From positions 15,049,754 to 15,113,753 of the forward strand of contig CAIIXF020000011.1 of the NCBI GenBank assembly GCA_903813345.2: DNA of 64,000 bases, given 5' to 3'. Every line of letters starts with the position of its first letter. Within the stretch, counting starts at the first letter, position 1. The stretch comes from Owenia fusiformis (taxonomy: Eukaryota > Annelida > Polychaeta > Sabellida > Oweniidae). A model generated the notes under the pieces. The model was not told where the DNA came from and did no database searches. It was given only the letters and a program-made list of their open reading frames with translations. Positions 57,701 through 64,000 of the stretch are shown here, piece by piece. Both the position numbers and the translations under genes were made by a program.

Positions 57701-60700
57701 CAAATTTTAAAAATTCAAGGCCCATTTTTTGATAAGGCCAAATTATGCCCAAAAAGGCCCATTTTTGAGGCCATACAAATTTCCTGGGGCCCTAACAAGC
57801 CCCATGCCCTCCCTGGATCTGCCAGTGAGGTCTGTTACATGTATGTAATGGAAAAAAAGAATTACTTGTGCATAAATATGTATTATCAAGTATGTAGTTA
57901 CATGTATGACTATGTCTTTCAATTAATTTAAACCATGCATAAATGTAACCATGATTGAATTTACTGTGTTGTATTACTAATTAATTTTTACATCTTATTT
58001 GTTTTGCATACTTGCTAGGTTTCTTATTTAATTGAATATTTTTAGGTTGCGTACAATACAGAAGAAATTCCTCAAGGTTCAAGAATTGGCAGTCAATTGT
58101 TCACTGGTGGATATAGTGCCCCCTGATAAGGTGAGACTGTTTTTGTGATCCACTGAAATTAGTGCTCCCTTATAGTAGAGCTAAATGTTGAATAATACAA
58201 TAATATGTATATATCTTTTATTGACTGAATAATCAATTGTCATATGAAATGACACATCAGTCACAGGGGCGGATCTGGGAACCAACAAGGGGGGGGGGGC
58301 CCAAACTTCTGAGCTGAGAAAAAAAAATTGGGCCCCTAAAACCAAAAAGTGGGCCCAGATTTTGAAATTTTGAGGCCCTTTTTCTTCAAAATTTGGCCTA
58401 TTATGAAAAAATAAGGCCTTATGACCAAAAGGCTCACTTTTTGGGGCTGTAAGGCCTGTTTTTGGCCCCTGCCCCCCCCCCAGATCCTCCAGTGAGTCAC
58501 TATAGAGTGTTCAAAGAAAACTTAAACTTCAAACTATAACTAAAACTACATACTGCTAAACTACATGTACTTCACATTTGTTTCACATGTTAGGAGTATA
58601 ATAAAACACCAGTGTGATGTATCAATAATAGCATGGCCGTAAATCAGACAAAATGACTTTTCTGCTAGAAAATTCAAAAAATCTGCAAGATTTTTTTTTT
58701 TCATGAGAAAGTTTTGCATGCATCATTGTTTAAGTGAGTTACAAAACTGATTTTCGATTAATAAAAGGCATAACAGTGTATATTTCATGTCTATAGCCCA
58801 AGGCTAGTGTTAACCCCACTCATTCTCCACGAAGAAAAATTCTTTGTTTCTTCTTTCTGCATGGCTTGATTCAAGAACATGATATATTTTATTCTATTAT
58901 TTTTCTGATTTATTTCCGAATAAATGTTTTATCATAATGTATTTCTGGTTCCCATTTCCTATGTCAATGCACATTTCTTTCTCGTACAGTATCAAGTAAA
59001 ATTCTCTCTGATCATACCACAACCTATAAACAGTTAACATTGCATGTTTCAAATTATGCAGGGTTAACACATACTATTCATCATTTATTACTTTATTCAA
59101 CATCAATCCTCACCACAAGCCTTTGAATATTTTATATTTTGAATCCAATGAGGGGTGCTCAATAATATTTGTGTATTTACACCCTTACATGTTTATTAGA
59201 GTAAATAAGGAGAATTATAAAGATTAAGATGCGAGTAAAGAAAAAATGTTATTACCTATTATAATCGTAATGTATTGGAATTATCGAATAAAGATACTGC
59301 CATGAGGGAAAGGGACGTTGCGAACATGTCCATTTCTGGGGCCTTTGCCACAGGGATCCCATTGCGCAGAACAAATCGTATCTCGTATATCAAACTTGAT
59401 GTAATTTGAATTTCTTCTACCAGTTCTCAGATTTAAGCCACAGATACTCCACCATGCCGAATTAGGGGCAACGGTTGTGCAGTTGGTTGCATCCGTGTTG
59501 ATCACTTTTATCACCTTACATTTTATTTCACCATCTTTGAATTCCGTTGTGATGCCTCCTTCATCTTCCTCACACATAATCCAGTTGATTATGTTCGATT
59601 TAATGATAAAGCTCTTCCCAATTTGTTTCCAGTATTTAAATTCAAGTGCCCCAAGTTGTTCCTCAGATCGAGGCGGAGTTTTTGACACGGGAACTTTAAC
59701 ATCTGCGATCCCTTCTTCACTCATGAACGCATCCAGGTTCCAACTTGGTCTTGGTGTTATTGAATTATTCAGTGCGGCAAAGTCGTCGTAATTTGTGAAA
59801 GTAAACCGCCAAACAAGCATCCATCCACCTTCCTCTGTAGTCATATCACAGTATACCTGAACTTTGTTATTGCGACTCAAGTTTACCCAGTATATGCCTG
59901 ATGGGGGTGGATTTTCATATGCTTGTAGGATTTCAAGACATGATTTTGCAGCTGTTTTTTCTGAACAACCAATTTGATCACCTACAATTATGGTCTAAAT
60001 AGTACAACCAAAAACAAAATTCAGTATAATAAGGGTAGTTGTAGATTTACCATATATTCTGGCTAATGATGGTACACTCAGGTACTTGCTTCTTTTGCAC
60101 CATTCAAACATTTTCTGAAGACCCCCCCCCACCCCCTATATGTGGGCATGTGTTTGGGAATTTGACAAAAAATTGGGCGATCCAATTCTATAATCTTAAT
60201 CTACTAAAATCTTAAATTTTTGTGAAATCAATGAGTCAATTTTCCCACCTTGGGAGCAATTAATCTGCTCAAATATTCCCTACCCCCAGGCTCTGAGCCT
60301 GAAATGTTCTCTCTAAAACATCAGAGTTCCTTGTTTGTAAACTCAAGAAATTCCAAATGAAAATTGCTGAATCAATCTGCTTACTTGTGGGACAGGCCCT
60401 GTAACAACTTGGTGTCATTTTGCACAGCTCTGATATCTGTTCCCTCAGGGCATTCATATCTGCCTTCAATTCTGTTGACATACTGTCAATCAGCTCTGTT
60501 AGGTCTTCTGTCACCTTGGTGATATCCCTCTGTTTACACAGAAATCCATCTTTTGAAGGACATTGGGCTTCATCGGCAAAGATTACTTTGACAAACAGAA
60601 ATGATATGATGAACAATTATATTATCAATAAAGAAGTGGGGGAATTGAAATTGATCATGATTCCCTTCTAATTAATACATCAACCAGAATTTTAGGTTTT

Positions 60701-63700
60701 AAATGAATTTGACTTTGGCACTATGAATTAAATTTGGGTGAAATATTAAAGTGAATCCATCTTAAGTCAGTGAGAGTTATCTACATTGTGCCTTTTAATT
60801 GTATTCAAAGTAAAGAGTTTACACTATTATTTGTGGTATTAAAGCATTACATGCAAAATGAGAAACACTTGAAAATGCATGTAAAATGAGGAACACTTGA
60901 AAATGCATGTAAAATGAGAAACATTTGAAAAATGCATGCAAAATGAGAAACACTTGAAAATGCATGTAAAATGAGAAACATTTGAAAAATGCATGCAAAA
61001 TGAGAAACACTTGAAAATGCATGTAAAATGAGGAACACTTGAAAATGCATGTAAAATGAGAAACATTTGAAAAATGCATGCAAAATGAGAAACACTTGAA
61101 AATGCATGTAAAATGAGAAACATTTGAAAAATGCATGCAAAATGAGAAACACTTGAAAATGCATGTAAAATGAGAAACACTTGAAAATGCATGTAAAATG
61201 AGAAACATTTGAAAAATGCATGTAAATAACACATACATGACTATTCTATAAAGCATATTTTGTTTGTTCATTGAAACACTGTTTCTCTGTTGTTGAAGAT
61301 TTCTTCTCTGGAAGTGGATGTTTGTTTATATTTTCTTATTTTATTTATTTTTAAATGTTGCTTAGTTTATCATTAGGGTCTCACCTAAATTGCAACTAAG
61401 AATTGCAATTGCAGTTAATACTGTTAAACCGAATCCATTCCTAGCCATCGTTAAAACTGGTACAGTATTGACTAGAAAATATTGTATGTGCACAAACTTT
61501 GTAGTGACGATGTAATGATGTGTCCAATCTATAAGATAGTAAATTTCATATATTATTACATCTTTTCATGGCATCTTTTTATTCATTATTTTCTGTCTAA
61601 TTCATAATTCTGTCTTACCTGGTTGGTAACGCCACGTTTAATACTTGCAACAATTTATTTATAACAATTAATGAAAAGGCTTTTATTTAATCAGCCCGTC
61701 ATTATTTTATCATTATGTTTACACTTTGTATTATGAAAATGTTATGAGCACATATTGCAATCCATTTGTGGTTATCTCAAATGATATAGGTTTTCTCAAC
61801 ATGCATCTATAAAAATGCAGTTTTATGCATTGTAAGCCCAATGTAGAGTTCTCATGATAACTGTTATAAAAAAATTATAGATGAATTGACAGTCTAATAT
61901 CCCCCACCCTGTCAACTGTATCATTTTAATCAGGCCCGTAGCCAGGGGATTCAATGGGTTTGAGTGAACCCCCCCCTGGCCACAAAATCTTTCAAAATCA
62001 TGCAGTTTTTCACCATTCTGAGTTCTTTTAAGTGATTTGGGCCATTTTTTGGACCAAAATTGTCACAAGTGAATCCCCCTGGAATTTTTCAAAAAGTGCC
62101 CCCCCTTGGCAAATCCTGGCTATGGGCCTGTTAATTATTGACCTCACCTATTGCAGGTTATATTATTACAGGTCATGTTGCTTGATTGATAGCAAAAAGA
62201 CCTTTTAAAATAGATCTGACACCTACACGTACAAGGGTATCACTTAAAACTCAAAAACACCAAACAGATTTTACCATAGAGTGTGTGCCAATATTCATTT
62301 AGCAATTTATTGATAGACTTTCTCAAATTTATTGAATTTTCTAGCAGAAATCACTTCTTCTCCAACCATACTTATTTTTCTGTGATTTACGGCCATGAAT
62401 ACATGGTTTTAAAAACATGTGTATATATTATTTATTAAGTAGCAATTTTTCAAATGTTCTCTTCATTGTGTCATATGTGAGATAGTTGCCATACATGTAG
62501 GTACAATGTACAGTATTTAGAATTTACTGTCAAATTTTATTACCAGGCTTCTAATTGGTCAAGTGAAGCAAGTGAAGAGTTTGCAAAGATGATAGCAGAA
62601 AAACCCATGCTTATGACGGTATGTACAATTTAATTGTTTTCATACATACAAGGCGTAATATATCACAATCCAGCCAATCAGAGCACGGTATTTAATAAAA
62701 CATGCATTCTTAAAATTACAATAGATGAATTACTAATTTTAGAAACAACAAAATTGATGACAGGTCATCAATTTCAAAATTTCAAGTTGAATATTGAGTG
62801 AAAAACTTAGTATAATAATGAACAACAAGGTTGGTGCTTATACAAGTCAAAATTTCAAGAGCCATAAACTTTACAACTCATTAAAAAATGTTCTTTTTTT
62901 TAAATGAATGAAAAGAAATCGAGCACAATGACTCCATGAATTTTGGATGATTTAATGTACCCATTGTCTTGTATTCTAGCCTTTGATGTTGGGTAAATAC
63001 TACCCTCGTTTAAAGTCTATATACAAGACATTTAATGTTTAAATTATTCACAATTCATAGAGTTCTCGGGTTTTAATCTTAATTTTCAACTGTATTGTAT
63101 GTAATTTACAGAAATATAAAGAAATATAGACCGAAGAGCAGGGGTAATATTGTCGAATACACCCCATGGGACTAGGCACAAACTATTTCTGTACCCCGAA
63201 TGACCTAAGGGAGTGAGGGATTCGAAAGCTTTTGTGCCTAGCCCCAAGGGGTGTATTTGACGATATTACCCCTGCTCTGAGGTTTATATTACGATTCGAA
63301 TATGAAAACTCATCAAATGTTTCGAATATGAAATACACCCCGCGGGACTAGGCACAAATTATTTCTGTACCCCGAATGACCGAAGGTAGTGAGGGATTCG
63401 AAAGCTTTTGTGCCTAGTAGCCCCAAGGGGTGTATTTGACGATATTACCCCTGCTCTGAGGTCTATATTACGATTCGAATATGAAAACTCATCAAAATGT
63501 TTTGAATATGAAATAGGACTCCCATAAACTTGACCATGAAAACCAACTTTATTTGTTTTCTAGGTTATAAACCACGCAAACAGTGTGATGTATGTTGACC
63601 TGAGTAAGCCTCCAAATGAAGACATTGAGGATGACCGTCCTGTCTCTGTCCGTGATGCTCTCGTCTTCCTTGAGCTTGCTGTGTTTCTCTCTGAGGCTTC

Positions 63701-63717
63701 AGTGGAAATTCCAGGAC
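42774..63717 (+). CDS. rnf17: RNF17 (TDRD4): RING, B-box and Tudor protein, 3' end outside window
   Basis: Exons 42774..42825, 48435..48556, 49274..49368, 51131..51296, 52086..52289, 52748..52828, 53225..53392, 54663..54838, 55525..55748, 56192..56281, 56694..56855, 57304..57463, 58046..58130, 62547..62618, 63564..63717; 670 codons so far, all phases consistent. RING at 7-57, two B-boxes (about 115-210), coiled coil (214-355), acidic linker, and the first extended Tudor domain (about 462-655). The block VMYVDLSKPPNEDIEDDRPV followed by SVRDALVFLELA is the strongest match to vertebrate RNF17. RNF17 acts in germ-cell cytoplasmic granules in piRNA control. Vertebrate RNF17 has several Tudor domains; the rest lie beyond 64000. 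Exon 1 is short but fits in both motif and phase. Confidence 0.9.
42826..43604 (+). other. rnf17 intron 1, left part
   Basis: No coding exon found. On the minus strand a possible short exon ends CAGGATCAG|GGTAAG near 43455, upstream-facing and unassigned. It may contain the left end of the transposon. Confidence 0.4.
43605..45242 (-). CDS. Kolobok-like DDE transposase, intact
   Basis: 545 aa, single exon, in rnf17 intron 1 on the opposite strand. The basic N-terminus is rich in K/R. Candidate catalytic sites, in order: GINIMTDARHGGRRNAFDCD, VKINIHAHDNNGTINKIIRE, NQNDTWHAAKSFSREIN, YVESFNNTLNIFHDKRV. This Asp, Asp, Asp-W-H, Glu layout resembles transposases I know as Kolobok-type in fish and invertebrates. 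No stop or frameshift is visible. A second ORF starts 836 bp away on the other strand. I did not find convincing terminal repeats: gagccaatcacaa (43352) and its complement (47519) could be CCAAT boxes or parts of ends. Family assignment is moderate; that it is a transposase is more certain. Confidence 0.65.
   Translation of the reverse strand: MMASKAKKKKEYREKHGRSSRFSIECAGGQEKKETLLGKTSKIKKFLHLNGNVDAIEIALDYWLTHNMPSASSNTHTSASSEGNLEPESWYTPLERHETEQPIFFTTEKTVKKLVSLVEHHSRICQAELQLQEVVLHGHAATIAFKCQVSEHYVRWPSSPHLPNSEAYVNLRFFFGQLTSGLLPSQYENVVKAVGMGHLGWRKEKTYTNELSSHISEAMKESCKAALDEEKGTYPDVEANGINIMTDARHGGRRNAFDCDVICLGHNKHRVIRSEHVSKEDEMSSQKHEALGTKRMYEFFDAEQVKINIHAHDNNGTINKIIREHRGPGGKETLNQNDTWHAAKSFSREINKVCKGPKYKDGETWHSELIDKPDGARKRAQQVIRNCDKNPNTIRMKLEQIPNHYKDNHLNCDAISSCKTNINYRLEKIRITSPIAEQLLLPSIKKTEIYRHAEHYTEAMDTFYVESFNNTLNIFHDKRVVFKKQQFEIRTNLAVVHWNENVDRDYSSITEIDDPLNPFKQRKVLKDYTTNYKNNIWNKWMDSIF
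45243..46077. promoter_or_regulatory. Shared intergenic region between the divergent transposon ORFs
   Basis: 836 bp, AT-rich, no open frame of note. It must contain both start regions, so a bidirectional promoter is likely. No TATA box stands out. Confidence 0.4.
46078..46776 (+). CDS. Protein with a C-terminal P2X7-ballast-like domain
   Basis: 232 aa, single exon, start MESRTYSLKINVTEEQRLVI. Middle: Ser/Thr-rich and disordered. C-terminal: CPHCFWNPCV, then LYKEFLRMINNLGLWRHPNY, then REIMPTCVVTQVREWFPNPP and GIEYKGH. The last block matches the end of the P2X7 receptor cytoplasmic ballast domain (x-I-L-P-x-C-x-x-x-x-I-R-x-x-F-P-x-x-x-G-x-Y-x-G). There are no membrane helices, so it is not a receptor. 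It diverges from the transposase and probably belongs to the same mobile element as an accessory protein. Its role is unknown. Confidence 0.65.
   Translation: MESRTYSLKINVTEEQRLVIESLYDHYDWNFDPIEDSYKNSRLNNTEKTVNVNRRKAAKRKTSASISSETVAICSLETVATDSSTEDESQASQSISILTGMIPQHVSTEPPQPPNNDSPSSNEESHDCPHCFWNPCVVNEAKYEPFWRTTNATPSLSNIITRRKLYKEFLRMINNLGLWRHPNYLTKKAASKSSDRSIIYHKREIMPTCVVTQVREWFPNPPGIEYKGHVYQ
46933..47434. mobile_element. MITE with CAGGCCTGTCAACT ends and a long C tract
   Basis: Ends: CAGGCCTGTCAACTGTCCCG and, reversed, CAGGGCTGTCAACTTGGG. Both sides are flanked by CATATA. Inside: tgtcacgcaaatacgca palindromes, a run of about 29 C (about 47211-47236), gcgagcgtagcgagcgcg, and five decayed ttggccaaaggtgttcaaa repeats. 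hAT-like, non-autonomous. Confidence 0.7.
47435..48434 (+). other. rnf17 intron 1, right part
   Basis: No coding signal until the exon 2 acceptor (CATTGTAG at 48427-48434). Contains gattggctcaatcgg (about 47520) and a CpG-poor AT-rich remainder. Confidence 0.5.
48557..49909 (+). other. rnf17 intron 2, exon 3 and start of intron 3
   Basis: Apart from exon 3 (49274-49368; KDTPLKDGVNSLWPDIYVLG and on), nothing coding or repeat-like is clear. Confidence 0.5.
49910..50478 (-). mobile_element. Internally deleted mariner-type element
   Basis: Inverted arms: 49910-50045 and 50355-50478, sharing cccaaaaaaaggaaaccagc, aatagattgc and gaaattttcc. The right end is ...ttttgggacaccctgta, a mariner-like terminus. 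On the minus strand about 50250-50340 encodes IRDAVRAMRSRADICIERNG then GHVEGHWG, the C-terminal tail typical of mariner transposases. The rest of the gene is gone. In rnf17 intron 3. Confidence 0.65.
50479..51130 (+). other. Rest of rnf17 intron 3
   Basis: AT-rich; no feature beyond the exon 4 acceptor TCTACTTTAG. Confidence 0.5.
51131..52289 (+). other. B-box pair of RNF17
   Basis: Exon 4 gives CTECNINSATCRCLKCDCIF then CGVCFDR, and exon 5 gives VHSHSKALQKHK (B-box 1). B-box 2 in exon 5 reads FCSEHNDRPIEYFCEDDDSS, then ICSHCVIVGAHKGHAISSME. The spacing fits B-box zinc sites. Confidence 0.8.
51427..51812. mobile_element. MITE with CAGGGTT(C/T)TCAC ends
   Basis: 386 bp with ends CAGGGTTCTCACTAGG and, reversed, CAGGGTTTTCACCAGG, flanked by TCTGC on both sides. 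Inside are repeated ccggagtctaat and ccagagtctaa motifs. hAT-like non-autonomous element in rnf17 intron 4. Confidence 0.7.
52355..52521. mobile_element. Short fold-back MITE with TACAGTAAAAC ends
   Basis: 167 bp, starting tacagtaaaacatgtaaagt and ending with the near complement acttacacaggttttactgta. Internal copies of (a/g)gtggaacacct. Related gtggaaca motifs near 54545-54625. In rnf17 intron 5. Confidence 0.7.
53393..53610 (+). repeat. 17-bp minisatellite starting at a splice donor
   Basis: About twelve imperfect units like agttggagaattgagta, beginning with the donor of rnf17 exon 7 (ATG|GTAAGTTGG). At least two later units carry donor-like GTGAGT (53462-53467) and GTAAGC (53513-53518). 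Confidence 0.8.
53662..54408. mobile_element. DNA element with perfect 12-bp ends ATCCCAACGAAC
   Basis: 747 bp between atcccaacgaac and gttcgttgggat. Near the left end sits a (gtcc)n microsatellite (53703-53746). Inside are repeated stretches such as cgcaat(a/t)att and aaaattcaaaatggc(c/t)g. No coding capacity. In rnf17 intron 7; a fragment of the family is at 17270. Confidence 0.75.
54839..56693 (+). other. rnf17 introns 8-10 around exons 9 and 10
   Basis: Exon 9 (55525-55748) encodes an acidic Ser-rich linker (NEVPEEESEDNESEVADTAD) and exon 10 (56192-56281) a basic one (HRKTLGKRPQKLLSF). The introns themselves show no repeats or genes I can recognise. Confidence 0.55.
57590..57827. mobile_element. 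hAT-like MITE with CACTGGCTGATCCAG ends
   Basis: 238 bp; left CACTGGCTGATCCAG, right (reversed) CACTGGCAGATCCAG; AGGTC on both sides as target duplication. Interior rich in gggcccaaattttt and ggcccattttt. In rnf17 intron 12. Confidence 0.8.
58262..58494. mobile_element. Second copy of the GGCCCAAA hAT-like MITE family
   Basis: 233 bp, caca(gg)ggcggatctggga at the left and cagatcctccagtg at the right, with G and C runs inside and the same ggcccaaa-type interior as 57590-57827. In rnf17 intron 13, near its start. Confidence 0.75.
58495..59280. other. 3' flank of the FReD-like gene within rnf17 intron 13
   Basis: AT-rich, with a T-run at about 58690. Possible minus-strand 3'UTR; no clear poly(A) signal chosen. 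Confidence 0.4.
59281..60616 (-). CDS. Secreted fibrinogen-related (FReD-like) protein, nested antisense
   Basis: complement(join(59281..59981, 60385..60616)), 310 aa. The donor ACAA|GTAAG and acceptor ATTGTAG close in phase (A+GT, Ser). Signal peptide MFIISFLFVKVIFADEAQC, then a helical coiled segment (ITKVTEDLTELIDSMSTELK and on), then the fibrinogen-like start KSCLEILQAYENPPPSGIYW and VQVYCDMTTEEGGWMLVWRF. The rest (TPRPSWNLDAF, KYWKQIGKSFIIKSNIINWI, WWSICG, DPCGKGPRNG, PHGSIFIR) follows a divergent invertebrate family lacking the canonical calcium and ligand loop of ficolins. It is probably an extracellular binding protein, possibly in immunity or matrix. It lies wholly within rnf17 intron 13, on the opposite strand. 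Confidence 0.85.
60850..61227. repeat. 28-29-bp satellite, about 13 units
   Basis: Tandem units aatgcatgtaaaatgagaaacacttgaa with minor variants: (g/a)caaaatg against gtaaaatg, and aggaac against agaaac. Two unit types alternate as a higher-order pair in the middle. Long minus-strand open frames are a by-product. It lies upstream of the FReD-like gene. Confidence 0.9.
61228..61930. other. Non-coding stretch of rnf17 intron 13
   Basis: AT-rich; nothing recognised. Confidence 0.4.
61931..62130 (-). mobile_element. MITE with CAGGCCCGTAGCCAGG ends, copy 2
   Basis: 200 bp, in opposite orientation to the copy at 21221-21432; shares aaatcctggc, ttttcaaaaa, ccccctggaattttt and tgcagtttttcacca. Flanked by TTAAT on both sides, a likely target duplication. 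Confidence 0.8.
62619..63126 (+). other. rnf17 intron 14, first part
   Basis: No feature recognised before the duplicated fold-back element. Confidence 0.45.
63127..63510. repeat. Duplicated fold-back element
   Basis: Unit 1 (about 63127-63285) and unit 2 (about 63328-63476) each have arms aatacacccc-x-x-gggactaggcacaaa and tttgtgcctag-ccccaaggggtgtatt. Both end in attacccctgctctgaggt. The spacer attacgattcgaatatgaaa is also duplicated. In the last rnf17 intron of the window but one. Confidence 0.75.
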
Positions 63718-64000
63718 GTAAGTCTGACAAATATTTTCACTTTTACACTTATCACTTTTTTTCACTTTCGTGAGAAGAATGTCTTCTTTAGATGCAATAT
63801 CGATAGATTTGGGATGTTGTAAGGTTATTTGGCAAAAAAGAATTTTATTTGCACAACTGCATTTTAAGATATTCAATAACTTGTATATTTATTATATGGT
63901 CAGATTTGTTTCTCAGAAAATGAAATTGTCAGAAATATTGGCATTTGACAACGTTTTACGCTCTATCCTTAGCATCCTGTGATGAAATTTAGAGTTACAT
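63718..64000 (+). other. Start of rnf17 intron 15
   Basis: Donor GGAC|GTAAGT at 63718. No exon seen in the remaining 283 bases; the gene continues past the window. Confidence 0.6.

Larger units (their letters stand above)
56694..63717 (+). other. First extended Tudor domain of RNF17
   Basis: Exons 11-15. The N-terminal SN-like part is LVYVTHIKNPCNFVIQRVAD. The Tudor core is LVLAKYNADNNWYRARV and VEVYYVDYGNSETV, with W/Y/Y aromatic cage residues and DYGN, the pattern that binds symmetric dimethyl-arginine, as on Piwi tails. A C-terminal half follows through VSVRDALVFLELA. Intron 13, inside the domain, is 4.4 kb and carries another gene. Confidence 0.8.

Noticed and set aside
60819-61271. Minus-strand 124-150-codon open frames
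   Set aside because: They are translations of the 28-29-bp satellite in each frame, with no domain or splice context.
1-64000. CRISPR arrays, bacterial operons or prophage
   Set aside because: Spliceosomal introns and animal protein domains throughout; the tandem repeats found are satellites without spacer structure.

Overview
The window is eukaryotic and reads as a marine invertebrate animal. Genes are split by GT-AG introns, intergenic and intronic DNA is AT-rich and packed with transposons, and the conserved proteins are animal ones: a CUB protein, an adhesion GPCR with a sea-urchin-egg-lectin (SUEL) domain, a fibrinogen-related secreted protein and RNF17/TDRD4. I cannot place it more precisely than a marine lophotrochozoan or invertebrate deuterostome.

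Layout. 1-1150: palindromic repeat patch and a compact minus-strand gene for a secreted single-CUB protein. 3955-23414 (+): a complete 19-exon adhesion GPCR model (about 1197 aa): signal peptide, SUEL lectin, charged and S/T-rich stalk, GAIN/GPS, seven membrane helices, cytoplasmic tail. Its introns carry MITEs and decayed transposon genes. 23555-26455: a 5'-truncated non-LTR retrotransposon just past the GPCR poly(A) signal. 26500-30280: fold-back elements, a tRNA-derived SINE and a minisatellite. 30280-42108: a nested transposon stack. A mariner-type element sits inside the minisatellite, a piggyBac element with an intact six-exon transposase sits inside the mariner, and an apparently full-length two-ORF CR1-like LINE sits inside the piggyBac.

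42774-63717 and beyond (+): rnf17, with 15 exons in the window and the 3' end cut off. It is a RING, B-box, Tudor protein of the germline piRNA system. Its first exon (RING cysteines 1 and 2) is separated from exon 2 by a 5.6-kb intron holding a divergent pair of intact ORFs: a DDE transposase resembling the Kolobok group and a protein ending in a P2X7-ballast-like domain. Intron 13 holds a complete antisense two-exon gene for a secreted fibrinogen-related protein. Other rnf17 introns hold several MITEs, a 17-bp minisatellite that starts at a splice donor, and a 28-29-bp satellite.

The exon models were built by hand from splice consensus, codon phase and domain continuity. Every junction closes in phase, with one doubtful spot just before the GPS of the GPCR. 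Transposons dominate the window, and a gene of a transposon-control pathway hosts several apparently intact or recent ones.
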